A stretch of 64,000 nt of DNA from JBCCQL01 sp039414355 (GCA_039414355.1 JBCDJN010000002.1:1-64000); one strand, 5' to 3'. Positions 8,726-17,928 are shown, numbered from the stretch's first letter. Numbers and translations are program-made. Notes: generated by a model not told the origin, from the letters alone.

Positions 8726-9799
8726 ATGGAAGAAGCACTCTCGCCCGAACGCCTGTTGATTGTGAGGCTGACGGCCGTAGGCGACGTGATCCACGGGGCG
8801 CCGGTGCTGTGCGCCCTGCGTGACCGCTTCCCCGATGCGTTTATCGCCTGGGCCGTCGAGGGCCGGGGCGGCGACTTGCTCGAAGGGCACCGAGCGCTCA
8901 ACAAGCTCATCCGGTTGCCGCGACGATGGTACCGGTCGCCGCGGGCTGTGATGGCGCTGCGGCGAGAGCTGCTCGCCCACCGGTTCGACACCACGATCGA
9001 CCTGCAGTGCCTGACCAAGAGCGCGGCCGTCGCCCGCTTGAGCGGCGCCCCGCGGCGTATCGGCGCCGGCGGCGCCAGCGGCCGGGAGCTCAGCAAGCGA
9101 CTGAACAATGTGCTGACAGAGGTCGTCGCCGACCACGTGGTGCACCATTACCTACGGATCGCGCAGCCGCTGGGTGTCGATGTCGTCGGCGAAGACAACC
9201 GGCCCAAGGGCTTTGAGCGGGTACGGTTCGACCTGGAAGAGCGCGACCACGACGCGGCGTTCGCCGGCAAGACGCTCGGCGCGGCAGAACTCTCGTCCGG
9301 GGCGTTCGCCATTCTCAACCCGGGCGCCGGTTGGAAGTCGAAGCTCTGGCCGCCCGAGCGGTACGGCCAGCTCGCCCGGCAGCTCGCCTCAGAGCATCGG
9401 CTGCGCACTCTGGCGGTTTGGGGCGGCGACGATGAGCGGCCGCTCGCGGAGTCGATCGTCAACCACAGCAGCGGCGCCGCGACGCTCGCGCCGCCCACCA
9501 CGCTGCCACAGCTCGGCGCCATCTGTCGACGGGCGCGGCTCTTTGTTGGTTCCGATACCGGGCCGATGCACTTGGCCGTGGCGGTCGGCACGCCAACCGT
9601 CAGCCTGCACGGCCCGAGCGACGCCGCCTGGTGCGGCGCCTACGGGCAGGGCAACGCCACGGTGCAGAAGCAGCAGGTCGAGGGCTCTTACGGCGACCGC
9701 CGCCGCGCGAGCGACGCCGCGATGCGGGCCATCTCGGTAAATGACGTCGCCGCCGCGTGCCGGCGAGTGCTTGCGCCGCGCAGCATCGCCGCCGCGTAG
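8726..9799 (+). CDS. Family 9 glycosyltransferase (lipopolysaccharide heptosyltransferase-like)
   Basis: About 357 residues of GT-B fold. ATG at 8726 has a strong ribosome binding site (AAAGGAG, 7-8 nt upstream) and leads directly into LLIVRLTAVGDVIHGAPVL, the conserved GT9 N-terminus. The sugar-nucleotide half carries NPGAGWKSKLWP and the hallmark LFVGSDTGPMHLAVAVGTP. The family transfers ADP-heptose, or related sugars, onto the lipid A core, so this implies LPS-like outer-membrane glycolipid. The exact donor and acceptor cannot be read from the sequence. It is tail-to-tail with the GH30-like gene, with a 13-bp gap. Confidence 0.88.
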   Translation: MEEALSPERLLIVRLTAVGDVIHGAPVLCALRDRFPDAFIAWAVEGRGGDLLEGHRALNKLIRLPRRWYRSPRAVMALRRELLAHRFDTTIDLQCLTKSAAVARLSGAPRRIGAGGASGRELSKRLNNVLTEVVADHVVHHYLRIAQPLGVDVVGEDNRPKGFERVRFDLEERDHDAAFAGKTLGAAELSSGAFAILNPGAGWKSKLWPPERYGQLARQLASEHRLRTLAVWGGDDERPLAESIVNHSSGAATLAPPTTLPQLGAICRRARLFVGSDTGPMHLAVAVGTPTVSLHGPSDAAWCGAYGQGNATVQKQQVEGSYGDRRRASDAAMRAISVNDVAAACRRVLAPRSIAAA

Positions 9800-9812
9800 G
9801 CTTGCCGTCGCG

Positions 9813-11549
9813 CTACTCCTTCGACTCGACTCGAACGCTCAGCAGCGTGTTGGCGGCGAGCGTGTGGACGATCTTGCTCCGTCCCCTGCCGACCTCCAGC
9901 CGCAGCCCGTCCGATTGTTTGCGGTTGCCGGTCGGCCCGGTCTCAAGGGCTTCGAGCGAGGGCTTCGCCTCGCCCGGCCACTTCATCTCGACCTGGATTG
10001 GGTTGGGTCCGCGGTTGTGGGCGTGGAGGACGAGCGTCTCGCCATCGAGCAGGGCGAGGTGCTCAAGCAGTTGGCTCTGATTGGCTCGCGGGTCGATGGT
10101 GACGCCCCGGCCGCGGGCGGTGCTGCGGAGAATCGTCGATTCCGCCGGCGTCGTGTTCGCCAGTTGCTGGAAGACGTAGTACGCCTTGCTCCGCCAGTAG
10201 CGTTGGCGTGGCGGCCGGGCGTTCCAGTCGCAACTGATCAGGCCGGATTGATTGCCCGACGGGTGGCACCACTCAAAGACCATCCACGCCTGGGCGCCGA
10301 GGCGGAGGGCGTTGAGGATGTTGGCGCCATACTCATTGGCGCTCTCCAGGTCGCCGAGCCGGTACCGCTGGGCCCACTCGGTCATCCAGATCGGCTTCTT
10401 GCCAACGGGCGGAAATCGGCGGAGTTCCTTGAACCGGCCCGGCCAGTAGCCGGGTTGGTTCCAGTAGTCGTGCACGCCCCAGACGCCGACCCGGCGGCGG
10501 AGCAGCGCCTTTCGTTTCAGTAACTCGGGCGTGCCACGCGGCGATCGGGTGAGGGCGCCGGCGCCGAGCGCGTCGGGGAAGACCAGGGCCGGCATCGTCA
10601 GGGCGCCGTCGGCTTCGATCAGCTCCTCGAGCGCCGCCGCGACCTGGTCGAACGTGTCCGCCAGCTCACCCAGGTCGTTGATGAGCATCCCGTCCTGCTC
10701 GTGCGGCCAGTCCGGCTCGTTGAAGAACGCCAGGTAGCTCACCTCGATGCCGGCAGCCTGCAGCTCTTTGAGGTAGGCGAAGAAGTACTCGGCCAGTTCC
10801 TGCCGGTAATCAACTCCCGGCTTGAGCCCCGCGTCGCCGCGGGTCTGGTTGTTGGCCTTCATCCACGCCGGCGGCGAGTAGAGGCTGAGGTAGATCTTCA
10901 GCTCGGGGTCCTTCTCCAGCGCCTTCTTCGCGACGCTGATCGCTCGCTGGCTGACGGAGAAGTCCATCCGATCGGCGTCGAGCACCCGCCAATCGTTGTT
11001 GTCGTTCTCGGGCTCGTAACGCGGCCGGGCGAGGATGTGGAGGAAGGTCGCCCGCACGTCGCGGAAGCACCAGTCCCAGAACTCGTCGCCGCGGCTGAGC
11101 TCCCACTGGTTGTCGTAGAACAGCACGCCGCCGCCGAAGCCATCGAAGCGATGCGAAGGGGTGAGCTTGCGGCCGAGGTCGATCAGCACCGTCCCCGCGG
11201 TCTCGGGCGGCCCGACGTCGAGGGTCGCCGTGGCGGAATGGCTGCCTCGCGACGCGGCGACCGTGACACTGCCCGACTCGGCGAGGAGCGTCACGGGGTT
11301 CATCTCCAGCGCGGCGGGGTCGGGCAGCTTCTCGCCGCCGGTGATTTCAACCTTGAGCTCATCCGGATCAACCAGCCGCCAGCCATCGCCGACCCGCTCT
11401 TCGATTCGCACCAGCGCCGGCACACCGGGCGGGAGAGAATCGGGGCCGACGATCCGCAGCGGCGAGTCGGCCGCCGCGGCGCCGGTGGCCAGGGGCGTCA
11501 AAATCGGCAGAGTCAGCAGGAGCCGGGCGAGGCGGCGGCGGAGCGTCAT
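9813..11549 (-). CDS. Secreted glycoside hydrolase, GH30-like
   Basis: A 578-residue protein with a signal peptide (MTLRRRLARLLLTLPILTPL), an N-terminal beta-sandwich-like region (about 28-120) and a TIM barrel starting at FDGFGGGVLFYDNQWELS. Catalytic candidates are Glu278 in AFFNEPDW (acid/base) and Glu391 in KPIWMTEWAQRY (nucleophile). YLSLYSPPAWMKAN matches the family's substrate-binding strand. A C-terminal small beta domain follows, as in clan GH-A/GH30 glucosylceramidase- and xylanase-type enzymes. ATG at 11549 is chosen because the 90 residues before it lack coding character. It probably acts on polysaccharide or glycolipid outside the cytoplasm. Confidence 0.82.
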   Translation of the reverse strand: MTLRRRLARLLLTLPILTPLATGAAAADSPLRIVGPDSLPPGVPALVRIEERVGDGWRLVDPDELKVEITGGEKLPDPAALEMNPVTLLAESGSVTVAASRGSHSATATLDVGPPETAGTVLIDLGRKLTPSHRFDGFGGGVLFYDNQWELSRGDEFWDWCFRDVRATFLHILARPRYEPENDNNDWRVLDADRMDFSVSQRAISVAKKALEKDPELKIYLSLYSPPAWMKANNQTRGDAGLKPGVDYRQELAEYFFAYLKELQAAGIEVSYLAFFNEPDWPHEQDGMLINDLGELADTFDQVAAALEELIEADGALTMPALVFPDALGAGALTRSPRGTPELLKRKALLRRRVGVWGVHDYWNQPGYWPGRFKELRRFPPVGKKPIWMTEWAQRYRLGDLESANEYGANILNALRLGAQAWMVFEWCHPSGNQSGLISCDWNARPPRQRYWRSKAYYVFQQLANTTPAESTILRSTARGRGVTIDPRANQSQLLEHLALLDGETLVLHAHNRGPNPIQVEMKWPGEAKPSLEALETGPTGNRKQSDGLRLEVGRGRSKIVHTLAANTLLSVRVESKE

Positions 11550-11706
11550 CGAATCGAGTTCCGGGAGAAGGAGCGAACCGAGTAGTTGGGCATTATGGTA
11601 ACAGCGACGGCGGAGTTCGAACCGCCGGCCGCCTGACCTGCCTTCTGGCCACAACCGCTCCTCGGCGCCTTGGAGTGGAGTTGCTGGCGCAACGGACAAT
11701 CGTTCT

Positions 11707-12846
11707 ATGAATCGCCGCATCGCCGTGCTCATGGGCACCCGGCCCGAAGCCATCAAGCTGGCCCCGGTAATCTCGGCGCTGGCCGACGCGGACGGCTTGG
11801 AGCCGTTTGTCGTCAACACCGGCCAGCACCGGGAGCTGATCGATCAGGTCATCTCGCGGTTCGGCATTCACGTCGATCGCGACCTGGCGGTGATGCGGCC
11901 CGATCAGTCGCTGGCGACGCTGACTGGTCGCCTGGTGACGGCGATCGACGAGGTGCTCGTCGCCACCGACCCGAGCATGGTGATCGTGCAGGGCGACACC
12001 ACCACCGTGCTGGCCGGCGCCCTGGCGAGCTTCTACCGCCGCGTGCCAGTTGGACACGTCGAGGCGGGCCTGAGGACCGGCGACCTCGCGTCACCGTTTC
12101 CCGAGGAAGCCAACCGGCGGCTCACCACCACGCTCGCGGCGCTGCACTTCGCGCCGACCGAGCGTTCGGAACAGAACCTGCTGGCCGAGGGCGTCGACGC
12201 GAGCCGGGTTCTGGTGACCGGCAACACGGTGATTGACGCCCTGCACATGGAAGTCGCCCGCCAGCGGGCGCCCGAGACCCGCGAGGCGATCACGCGCCAG
12301 CTCACGGCGATCGTCGGCCCCGAGTTCGGCGAGCGGCCGATGGTGCTGGTCACCGGGCACCGGCGGGAGAACTTCGGCGAGGGCTTCCAGCAGATCTGCG
12401 ACGCGCTGGCCGAGCTCGCCCGCCGCCACGCCGAGACGCTGTTCGTGTACCCCGTGCACCTGAACCCCAACGTCAAGCAGGTGGTTCACCAGCGGCTGGG
12501 CGACGCGAAGAACATCCGGCTGGTCCCGCCGCAGAGCTACCGCGAGTTCGTCGCCCTCCTGGAACGGTGCACGCTGGTGCTGACCGACTCGGGCGGCGTG
12601 CAGGAAGAAGCCCCCAGCCTCGGCAAGCCGGTGCTGGTGATGCGGGACACGACCGAGCGGCCCGAGGGCGTCGATGCCGGCACGGTGAAGCTCGTAGGGC
12701 CGGTGGCCGAGGCGATCATCGAAAACGCCCACCGCCTGCTAACGGACTCGGCCGCCTACCGACAGATGGCCGAGGCGACCAACCCGTACGGCGACGGCCA
12801 AGCGTCGGGGCGGATTGTCGGGGCGATCCAGCAGTTCTTCGCTTAG
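11707..12846 (+). CDS. wecB: UDP-N-acetylglucosamine 2-epimerase (non-hydrolysing)
   Basis: A 379-residue enzyme that interconverts UDP-GlcNAc and UDP-ManNAc for surface polysaccharide synthesis. The N-terminal GTRPEAIKLAPVI and the C-terminal TDSGGVQEEAPSLGKPV are diagnostic. Residues aligning with the known active site are Asp97 (QGDTTT), Glu119 (HVEAGLRTGD), Glu133 and His218 (TGHRREN). Length is standard for the family. It is divergent from the GH30-like gene and followed by an inverted-repeat element and not by other polysaccharide genes. Confidence 0.95.
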   Translation: MNRRIAVLMGTRPEAIKLAPVISALADADGLEPFVVNTGQHRELIDQVISRFGIHVDRDLAVMRPDQSLATLTGRLVTAIDEVLVATDPSMVIVQGDTTTVLAGALASFYRRVPVGHVEAGLRTGDLASPFPEEANRRLTTTLAALHFAPTERSEQNLLAEGVDASRVLVTGNTVIDALHMEVARQRAPETREAITRQLTAIVGPEFGERPMVLVTGHRRENFGEGFQQICDALAELARRHAETLFVYPVHLNPNVKQVVHQRLGDAKNIRLVPPQSYREFVALLERCTLVLTDSGGVQEEAPSLGKPVLVMRDTTERPEGVDAGTVKLVGPVAEAIIENAHRLLTDSAAYRQMAEATNPYGDGQASGRIVGAIQQFFA

Positions 12847-12860
12847 CCTTGCTAGGAGAA

Positions 12861-13005
12861 GGCGATGCGGAGATGCCGGAGACTAGGGGGATGGCGATTT
12901 CCTTCGCGCGAAGTTCGCCTTGAAAGATGCGTGCGAGATCCTATGTGCGATGCGGTGATACTGCCTGCCAACAATCCCCCTCATCTCCAGCATCTCCCTA
13001 TCGCC
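12861..13005. repeat. Imperfect 32-bp inverted-repeat element (about 145 bp)
   Basis: Arms 12861-12892 and 12974-13005 match as reverse complements at 27 of 32 positions, separated by about 81 bp. The arms are purine-rich on one strand (GGAGATG and AGGGGGAT blocks). It lies wholly between wecB and the next gene and has no open frame. It resembles a REP/MITE-like dispersed element; no target duplication is evident. Confidence 0.75.
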
Positions 13006-13061
13006 TTGAGCAGTTACCTGCGGCAGCTACGCTCGCTCGGCTGAGTCGCTAAACTAGCCGC

Positions 13062-13574
13062 ATGAGCGACTTCGACCCCAACGCTTACGGACCAGTCTTT
13101 GCGCCGCTGCTGTCGATTGACCGCGACCGCTCGCTGGGCCGCGGCGAGCCGGACCGGGCGTGGCGGGATCAGCTCGATCTGCTGACCATCGACGACGCGT
13201 TCGAACACACGCCGCTCGCGGATCGGCGGATGGCCGAGGCGTGCGTGGCCGGCGTGTGGCTGCTGCACGACCTGCTCGACGAGTCGCACACCTTCAGCCA
13301 ATCGCTCGATGCGCCGGAAGGGAGCTTCTGGCACGGCATCATGCACCGCCGCGAGGGCGACTTCGGCAACGCCAAGTACTGGTTCCGGCGGGTTGGCGAT
13401 CACGCGGTGTACGGCCAATTGGCCGAGCGGTTTGGCGAGTGGGACCCGTTCGCCTTTGTCGACCAGTGCGAAGCCGCCACCCGCAGCGGCCACGCCGACG
13501 AGTGCCGAGAGCGCCAGCAAGCGGAATGGGAAACCCTCTTCGCTTGGTGCTACCAACACGCAACCGACGGCTGA
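13062..13574 (+). CDS. Hypothetical cytoplasmic protein
   Basis: A 170-residue acidic protein rich in Trp, His and Asp, without a signal peptide or membrane helix. It contains WLLHDLLDESHTFSQSL and GSFWHGIMHRREGDFGNAKYW, in which conserved-looking His residues follow a helical layout. I do not recognise a characterised family. It is 42 bp upstream of the MarR gene in the same direction and may be co-transcribed with it. Confidence 0.75.
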   Translation: MSDFDPNAYGPVFAPLLSIDRDRSLGRGEPDRAWRDQLDLLTIDDAFEHTPLADRRMAEACVAGVWLLHDLLDESHTFSQSLDAPEGSFWHGIMHRREGDFGNAKYWFRRVGDHAVYGQLAERFGEWDPFAFVDQCEAATRSGHADECRERQQAEWETLFAWCYQHATDG

Positions 13575-13616
13575 ACCCCCTCGCCCCGTACTGCCCACCG
13601 CCCCCCGCCAACCGCT

Positions 13617-14096
13617 TTGCTCAAGTACGACTTCCACAACAGCGTCGGCTACTGGATCTTCTCCACTGCGCACGAGATGTCGCAGCGGATGAACGACGAG
13701 CTGGCCGACCTGGACATCACCTTCCGCCAGTGGGAGGTGCTGGGCTGGCTGTCGTTCTTTGGCGAGATCTCGCAGGCCGACCTGGCGAAGGGCATGCTCA
13801 TCGAGCCGCCGACGCTTGCCGGCATCCTCGATCGGATGGAGCGGGACGACTGGATTGAGCGCACGCCCGACCCGGCCGACGGCCGGCGGAAGATCGTACG
13901 CCCCACCGACCGCGTGGAGCCGGTCTGGAGCAAGATGGTCGAGCGGGCCCGCCGCGTCCGCTCCGAGGCGACCGCCGGCATCTCGCCCGCCGATCTGGAG
14001 ACCACGCGAAAGACTCTGGAGCAGATGCGCCGCAACCTGGCGGGCGACGAGCGGATTGACATCGTCGAGAAGCGGGCCCGCGAGCAGACCGACTGA
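13617..14096 (+). CDS. MarR-family transcriptional regulator
   Basis: About 159 residues from a TTG start at 13617. The winged-helix core includes DITFRQWEVLGWLSFFGEISQADLAKG and the wing MERDDWIERTPDPADGRRK, which match MarR. Flanking helices would form the dimer interface. No cysteine is present, so it is not a redox-sensing OhrR type by sequence. It precedes thiol peroxidase, aquaporin and cytochrome c peroxidase genes in the same direction, so control of that group is plausible but inferred. TTG start confidence is moderate. Confidence 0.88.
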   Translation: MLKYDFHNSVGYWIFSTAHEMSQRMNDELADLDITFRQWEVLGWLSFFGEISQADLAKGMLIEPPTLAGILDRMERDDWIERTPDPADGRRKIVRPTDRVEPVWSKMVERARRVRSEATAGISPADLETTRKTLEQMRRNLAGDERIDIVEKRAREQTD

Positions 14097-14201
14097 GGTC
14101 GGGCCGGCGTCCCTTCGTTCGTTCCCGCCCGGCGGTTGCACTCCCAGTCGATGCGCAGAAGATGAGGGGCCCTTCCGTCACCCCGACTCGCGAGACCCAC
14201 T

Positions 14202-14720
14202 ATGTCCCGTTCTGGCGCGATCACGTTCAAGGGCAACCCGATGACCCTCGCCGGCGACGCCGTCGCCGTTGGTCAGCAGGCGCCCGACTTCACGCTGCAC
14301 TACTTCGCGGACGGCATGCAGAGCATCACGCCGGCCGATCTCGCCGGGAAGCCGACGCTGCTGAGTGTGGTGCCCTCGCTCGACACGGGCGTCTGCGCCA
14401 TCCAGACCAAGAAGTTCAACGACGAGTTGGCCGGCATGGGCGACGCGATCAACGCCGTGACGGTGAGCCTCGACCTGCCGTTCGCGATGAACCGGTTCTG
14501 CGGCGCCGAGGGCATCACCAACATGAAGGTGGGCAGCGACTACCAGGAGCGGACCTTCGGCAACCACTGGGGCACGCTGATCGAGGAGCTCAAAATCCTC
14601 TGCCGGGCCGCGTTTGTAATGGACGCCACAGGCAAGCTCACGCACGTTGAGTACGTTGGCGAAGTCACCAACGAGCCGGACTACGACGCGGCCCTCGCCG
14701 CGCTCAAGGCCCTGCAGTAG
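14202..14720 (+). CDS. tpx: Thiol peroxidase, atypical 2-Cys peroxiredoxin
   Basis: A 172-residue Tpx that reduces hydrogen peroxide and organic peroxides using thioredoxin. The peroxidatic Cys65 lies in PSLDTGVCAIQTKKF and the resolving Cys100 in NRFCGAEGI, spaced as in known Tpx. The N-terminal ITFKGNPMTLAGD is the family signature. It is normally cytoplasmic or periplasmic; there is no signal peptide here. It lies 105 bp after marR and 19 bp before the aquaporin gene, suggesting co-transcription with the latter. Confidence 0.95.
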   Translation: MSRSGAITFKGNPMTLAGDAVAVGQQAPDFTLHYFADGMQSITPADLAGKPTLLSVVPSLDTGVCAIQTKKFNDELAGMGDAINAVTVSLDLPFAMNRFCGAEGITNMKVGSDYQERTFGNHWGTLIEELKILCRAAFVMDATGKLTHVEYVGEVTNEPDYDAALAALKALQ

Positions 14721-14739
14721 CTTCCCGTCCCAAGGACCG

Positions 14740-15456
14740 ATGCCGCCACTCTCGCAACGACTCCTGGCCGAGTGGCTCGGCACGTTCGCCCTGGTGTTTG
14801 CCGCGGTCGGCTCGGCGATGGCGGGCGAGGGGCTCTTGGGGCAGGCGCTTGCCAATGGGTTGGTGCTATCCGTGCTGGTGGCGGCGTACGCCGGGGTGAG
14901 CGGCGCCCACTTCAACCCGGCGGTGACGCTGGCGTTTTGCACGGTTGGCCGCCTTGCGTGGCGGGATGCCGCTCCTTACTGCCTCACGCAGATGCTCGCC
15001 GCGGCGGCGGCCGCCTATGCTCTTGCGAAGCTGTACGCAGGCACTAGCGGAACGACGCTGGCCGCGGGCGCCGCTTTGGCCGCCGAGGCGACGCCGGCGG
15101 TAACCGTGGTCATCGGCGAAGCGCTGATCACCCTGCTGTTGATGGTCGCCATCTACGGCACGATGATCGATACCCGCGGCGCAGGCGGCCTAGCCGGGGC
15201 ACCGGCGGGCGGCGGGGCGAAGATCGGCGCCTTCGGCGTCGGCTTCGCCGTGGCGACGAACATCCTGACGCTCGGGCCGCTGACCGGCGCCTCGATGAAC
15301 CCCGCCCGATCCTTTGGCCCGGCGCTGGTTCGCGGCGACTTCGCGTTACACTGGTGTTACTGGGTCGGACCCATCGCCGGCGCCCTGGCCGGCGCTTGGC
15401 TTTACGAAACAACCCTGCTGCGAGACGCCCCCCATGTCGAGGCTGACCAGGACTAA
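14740..15456 (+). CDS. Aquaporin / MIP-family channel
   Basis: A 238-residue six-helix channel. The two half-helix motifs are present: Asn59-Pro-Ala in GAHFNPAVTLAF and Asn187-Pro-Ala-Arg190 in GASMNPARSFGPAL. ATG at 14740 leads straight into LLAEWLGTFALVFAAVG, the family's first helix. The conserved Arg after the second NPA favours a water-selective or aquaporin Z-like channel over a glyceroporin, though an internal loop rich in Ala/Gly (about 145-160) is atypical. Between two peroxidase genes, peroxide conductance is an attractive inference. It overlaps the next gene by 23 bp. Confidence 0.9.
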   Translation: MPPLSQRLLAEWLGTFALVFAAVGSAMAGEGLLGQALANGLVLSVLVAAYAGVSGAHFNPAVTLAFCTVGRLAWRDAAPYCLTQMLAAAAAAYALAKLYAGTSGTTLAAGAALAAEATPAVTVVIGEALITLLLMVAIYGTMIDTRGAGGLAGAPAGGGAKIGAFGVGFAVATNILTLGPLTGASMNPARSFGPALVRGDFALHWCYWVGPIAGALAGAWLYETTLLRDAPHVEADQD

Positions 15457-16711
15457 CGCCGCAATCGCGTCGATGGTCCTGCTGCTCGGCATCGCCACGT
15501 TGACGCGGGCGCTCGACGTGCGGTCCCTGTCGCTGCCGCTCCGATCCGTCACGCTTGGCGACCCAAGCCTAACGGCCGGCATTCCGGGCGACGGGCCGCT
15601 GACCGACGAGCAGATCGAAGCCTGGCTCGCCGACCCCGCCAACCACCAGCCGCTCCGCCCCAAACTGCCGCTAGGCCTGGCAACCGACGCCGCCAACATC
15701 TCGGGCGTCGCCGAGAACCCACTCACGCGGGCGAAGATCGAACTCGGCCGGCAGCTCTACTTCGATAAACGCCTCTCAGGCGACGGCACAGTGAGCTGCG
15801 CAAGCTGCCACGCCCCCACGCACGGCTACAGCTTCGACACCCGGCTGGCGGTGGGCATCGGCGAGAAGCAAGGCACGCGGCACTCGCCGGTCTCGTACAA
15901 CCGCATCCTGAGCCGCCACCAGTTCTGGGACGGCCGGGCCGGTTCGCTGGAGGAGCAGTCGCTCGGGCCGATCGCCAGCCCCATCGAGATGGGCAACACG
16001 CACGAGAACGTCGTCGCAACGCTCGATGGGATCCAAGGCTACAGGCAGCAGTTCCAGCGGATCTTTGCCGACGGCGTGACGATCGAGAACGTCGGCAAGG
16101 CGATCGCCACATTCGAGCGGGTGCTGGTTACGGGCCCGTCGCCGTGGGACCACTACGAGCGGCTCAAGCAGTTTGAGAAGGTGTACGAGGCGGACCTTGA
16201 GGAGATGGACCTCTTCCGCGAGGAAGACCCCGAGCTTGCCGAGTACTACGACGAGCTGCAGGCGGCCGCGGACGCCAACCCGATGAGCGACCCCGCCAAG
16301 CGCGGCGCCGCGCTCTTCTTCAGCCAGCAGGCGGGCTGCTCGCAATGCCACGCGGGGGCGAACTTCTCCGACGAGCTCTACCACAACCTGGGCATCGGCT
16401 ACGATCGGCCGAAGGGCGAGCCCGACGCCGGCCGCTTTGCCGTGACGGGCGAAGACGAAGACCGCGGCGCTTTCAAAACGCCCACGCTCCGCAACGTCGC
16501 TCTCACCGCCCCGTACATGCACGACGGCTCGCTGAACACGCTGCACGACGTCGTTGATTTCTACTGGCGCGGCGGCCACATCAACCCGCACCAAGACGAG
16601 AAGATCGGCCTGCTCGATCTCTCGGGCATCGACCAGGCGGAGCTGGTCGAGTTCCTGCGGTCGTTGACCGGCAAGTTCCCCACGGTCGAAACCGGCCGGC
16701 TGCCGCAATGA
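15434..16711 (+). CDS. Di-haem cytochrome c peroxidase (MauG/CcpA superfamily)
   Basis: A 425-residue periplasmic enzyme with an N-terminal signal anchor (about 8-26). Two CxxCH haem sites are present: Cys122-Cys125-His126 (SCASCHAPTHG) and Cys302-Cys305-His306 (GCSQCHAGANF). The later KTPTLRNVALTAPYMHDGSLNT is the usual C-terminal signature. It would reduce hydrogen peroxide with electrons from small c-type cytochromes, or act as a MauG-like oxidase. The start overlaps the aquaporin end by 23 bp and its stop overlaps the next start (ATGA), so the three genes are probably translationally coupled. Confidence 0.93.
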   Translation: MSRLTRTNAAIASMVLLLGIATLTRALDVRSLSLPLRSVTLGDPSLTAGIPGDGPLTDEQIEAWLADPANHQPLRPKLPLGLATDAANISGVAENPLTRAKIELGRQLYFDKRLSGDGTVSCASCHAPTHGYSFDTRLAVGIGEKQGTRHSPVSYNRILSRHQFWDGRAGSLEEQSLGPIASPIEMGNTHENVVATLDGIQGYRQQFQRIFADGVTIENVGKAIATFERVLVTGPSPWDHYERLKQFEKVYEADLEEMDLFREEDPELAEYYDELQAAADANPMSDPAKRGAALFFSQQAGCSQCHAGANFSDELYHNLGIGYDRPKGEPDAGRFAVTGEDEDRGAFKTPTLRNVALTAPYMHDGSLNTLHDVVDFYWRGGHINPHQDEKIGLLDLSGIDQAELVEFLRSLTGKFPTVETGRLPQ

Positions 16712-17928
16712 GCGATCGGTTGTTCGATGTCGTCGTCGTCGGCGCCGGGGCGGCGGGCATGCTGGCGGCCGCTCGGGCGGCGCAGCGGGGGCTCTCCGTC
16801 GTGCTCTTGGAGAAGAACCGCAAGGCGGGCGTCAAGATCCTGATGTCCGGCGGCACGCGCTGCAACCTCACCCACGCCACCGACCGCCGCGGCATCGCCG
16901 ACGCCTTCGGCAAGCAGGGCCGGTTCCTGCACTCGCCGCTGGCGTCGTTCCCACCCGAACGGGTCGTCGAGCTCTTCGAGTCGCTCGGCGTGGCGACCAA
17001 GGTGGAGTCGACCGGCAAGGTCTTCCCGGTCAGCGATCGGTCGCTCGACGTGCAGCGGGCGATGCTGCGACTTCTCGAAGACTCCGGCGCCGAGCTGCGG
17101 CTCGCCAGCCCCGCGACGGCGATCGAGAAGACGGGCGACGGTTTCGTGGTCCGCACCGCGACGGGCGACCTCGCCGCCCGCCGTGTGATCCTCACCGTCG
17201 GCGGGCAGTCCTACCCCGGCTGCGGCACCGTGGGCGATGGCTATCCTTGGGCGAAGGCGTTGGGCCACCGCATCGTCCCCACGCGGCCCGCGCTCACGCC
17301 GCTGCTGAGCGACGCGGCATGGGTGCACGAGCTGAAGGGCGTCACGCAGCCCGACGCGCTGATCGCCATCGGGCCACGCGGCGCGAAAGCGATTGAGCGG
17401 CGGCGCGGTTCGCTGCTGCTGACGCACTTCGGCCTTTCGGGCCCGTTGGCGATGAACCTGAGCCGCGTGGTCACCGAGCGGCCCGACGCGGGCGATTGGG
17501 TCGCCGCCGTTGACTTCGCTCCCGAGGTTGGCGAGGAGCAGCTCTCCACGGAGCTCGCAAGCGGCGGCCGGCACACGCTGTCGGTGGTCGATCGGCTGAT
17601 GCCCCGTCGGCTGGCGGAGGCGACGCTCGAAGGCGCGGGCGTGCCCGCCGACCGTCGCGGCGCCGAGCTCTCCAAGCCCGAACGCCGCCGCGTGATCGAC
17701 GCCGTGAAGCGGCGCCCGATCCCCATCACCGGCACCCAGGGCTTCAAGAAGGCCGAGGTCACCGCCGGCGGCGTCGACCTGCGGGACGTCGACAGCAAGA
17801 CCATGCAGAGCCGCCGGACGCCCGGCCTGTTCTTCGCCGGCGAGGTGCTGGACCTCGACGGCCCCATCGGCGGCTACAACTTCCAAGCCGCTTTCAGCAC
17901 CGGCTGGCTGGCTGGCGAGAACGTCTGA
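16708..17928 (+). CDS. FAD-dependent oxidoreductase, HI0933/YhiN family
   Basis: A 406-residue flavoprotein with an N-terminal dinucleotide-binding VVVVGAGAAGMLAAARAAQRG, followed by GVKILMSGGTRCNLTH, which is characteristic of the HI0933-like (YhiN) family. The C-terminal LFFAGEVLDLDGPIGGYNFQAAFSTG is the second FAD contact. The substrate is unknown for the family. It overlaps the peroxidase stop by 4 bp, so it is the last gene of the presumed peroxide operon. Confidence 0.92.
   Translation: MSDRLFDVVVVGAGAAGMLAAARAAQRGLSVVLLEKNRKAGVKILMSGGTRCNLTHATDRRGIADAFGKQGRFLHSPLASFPPERVVELFESLGVATKVESTGKVFPVSDRSLDVQRAMLRLLEDSGAELRLASPATAIEKTGDGFVVRTATGDLAARRVILTVGGQSYPGCGTVGDGYPWAKALGHRIVPTRPALTPLLSDAAWVHELKGVTQPDALIAIGPRGAKAIERRRGSLLLTHFGLSGPLAMNLSRVVTERPDAGDWVAAVDFAPEVGEEQLSTELASGGRHTLSVVDRLMPRRLAEATLEGAGVPADRRGAELSKPERRRVIDAVKRRPIPITGTQGFKKAEVTAGGVDLRDVDSKTMQSRRTPGLFFAGEVLDLDGPIGGYNFQAAFSTGWLAGENV

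Noticed and set aside
11608..11627. tRNA T-arm-like sequence (AGTTCGAACC)
   Set aside because: It is a simple 6-bp palindromic hairpin; no acceptor stem, D-arm or anticodon arm can be drawn around it.
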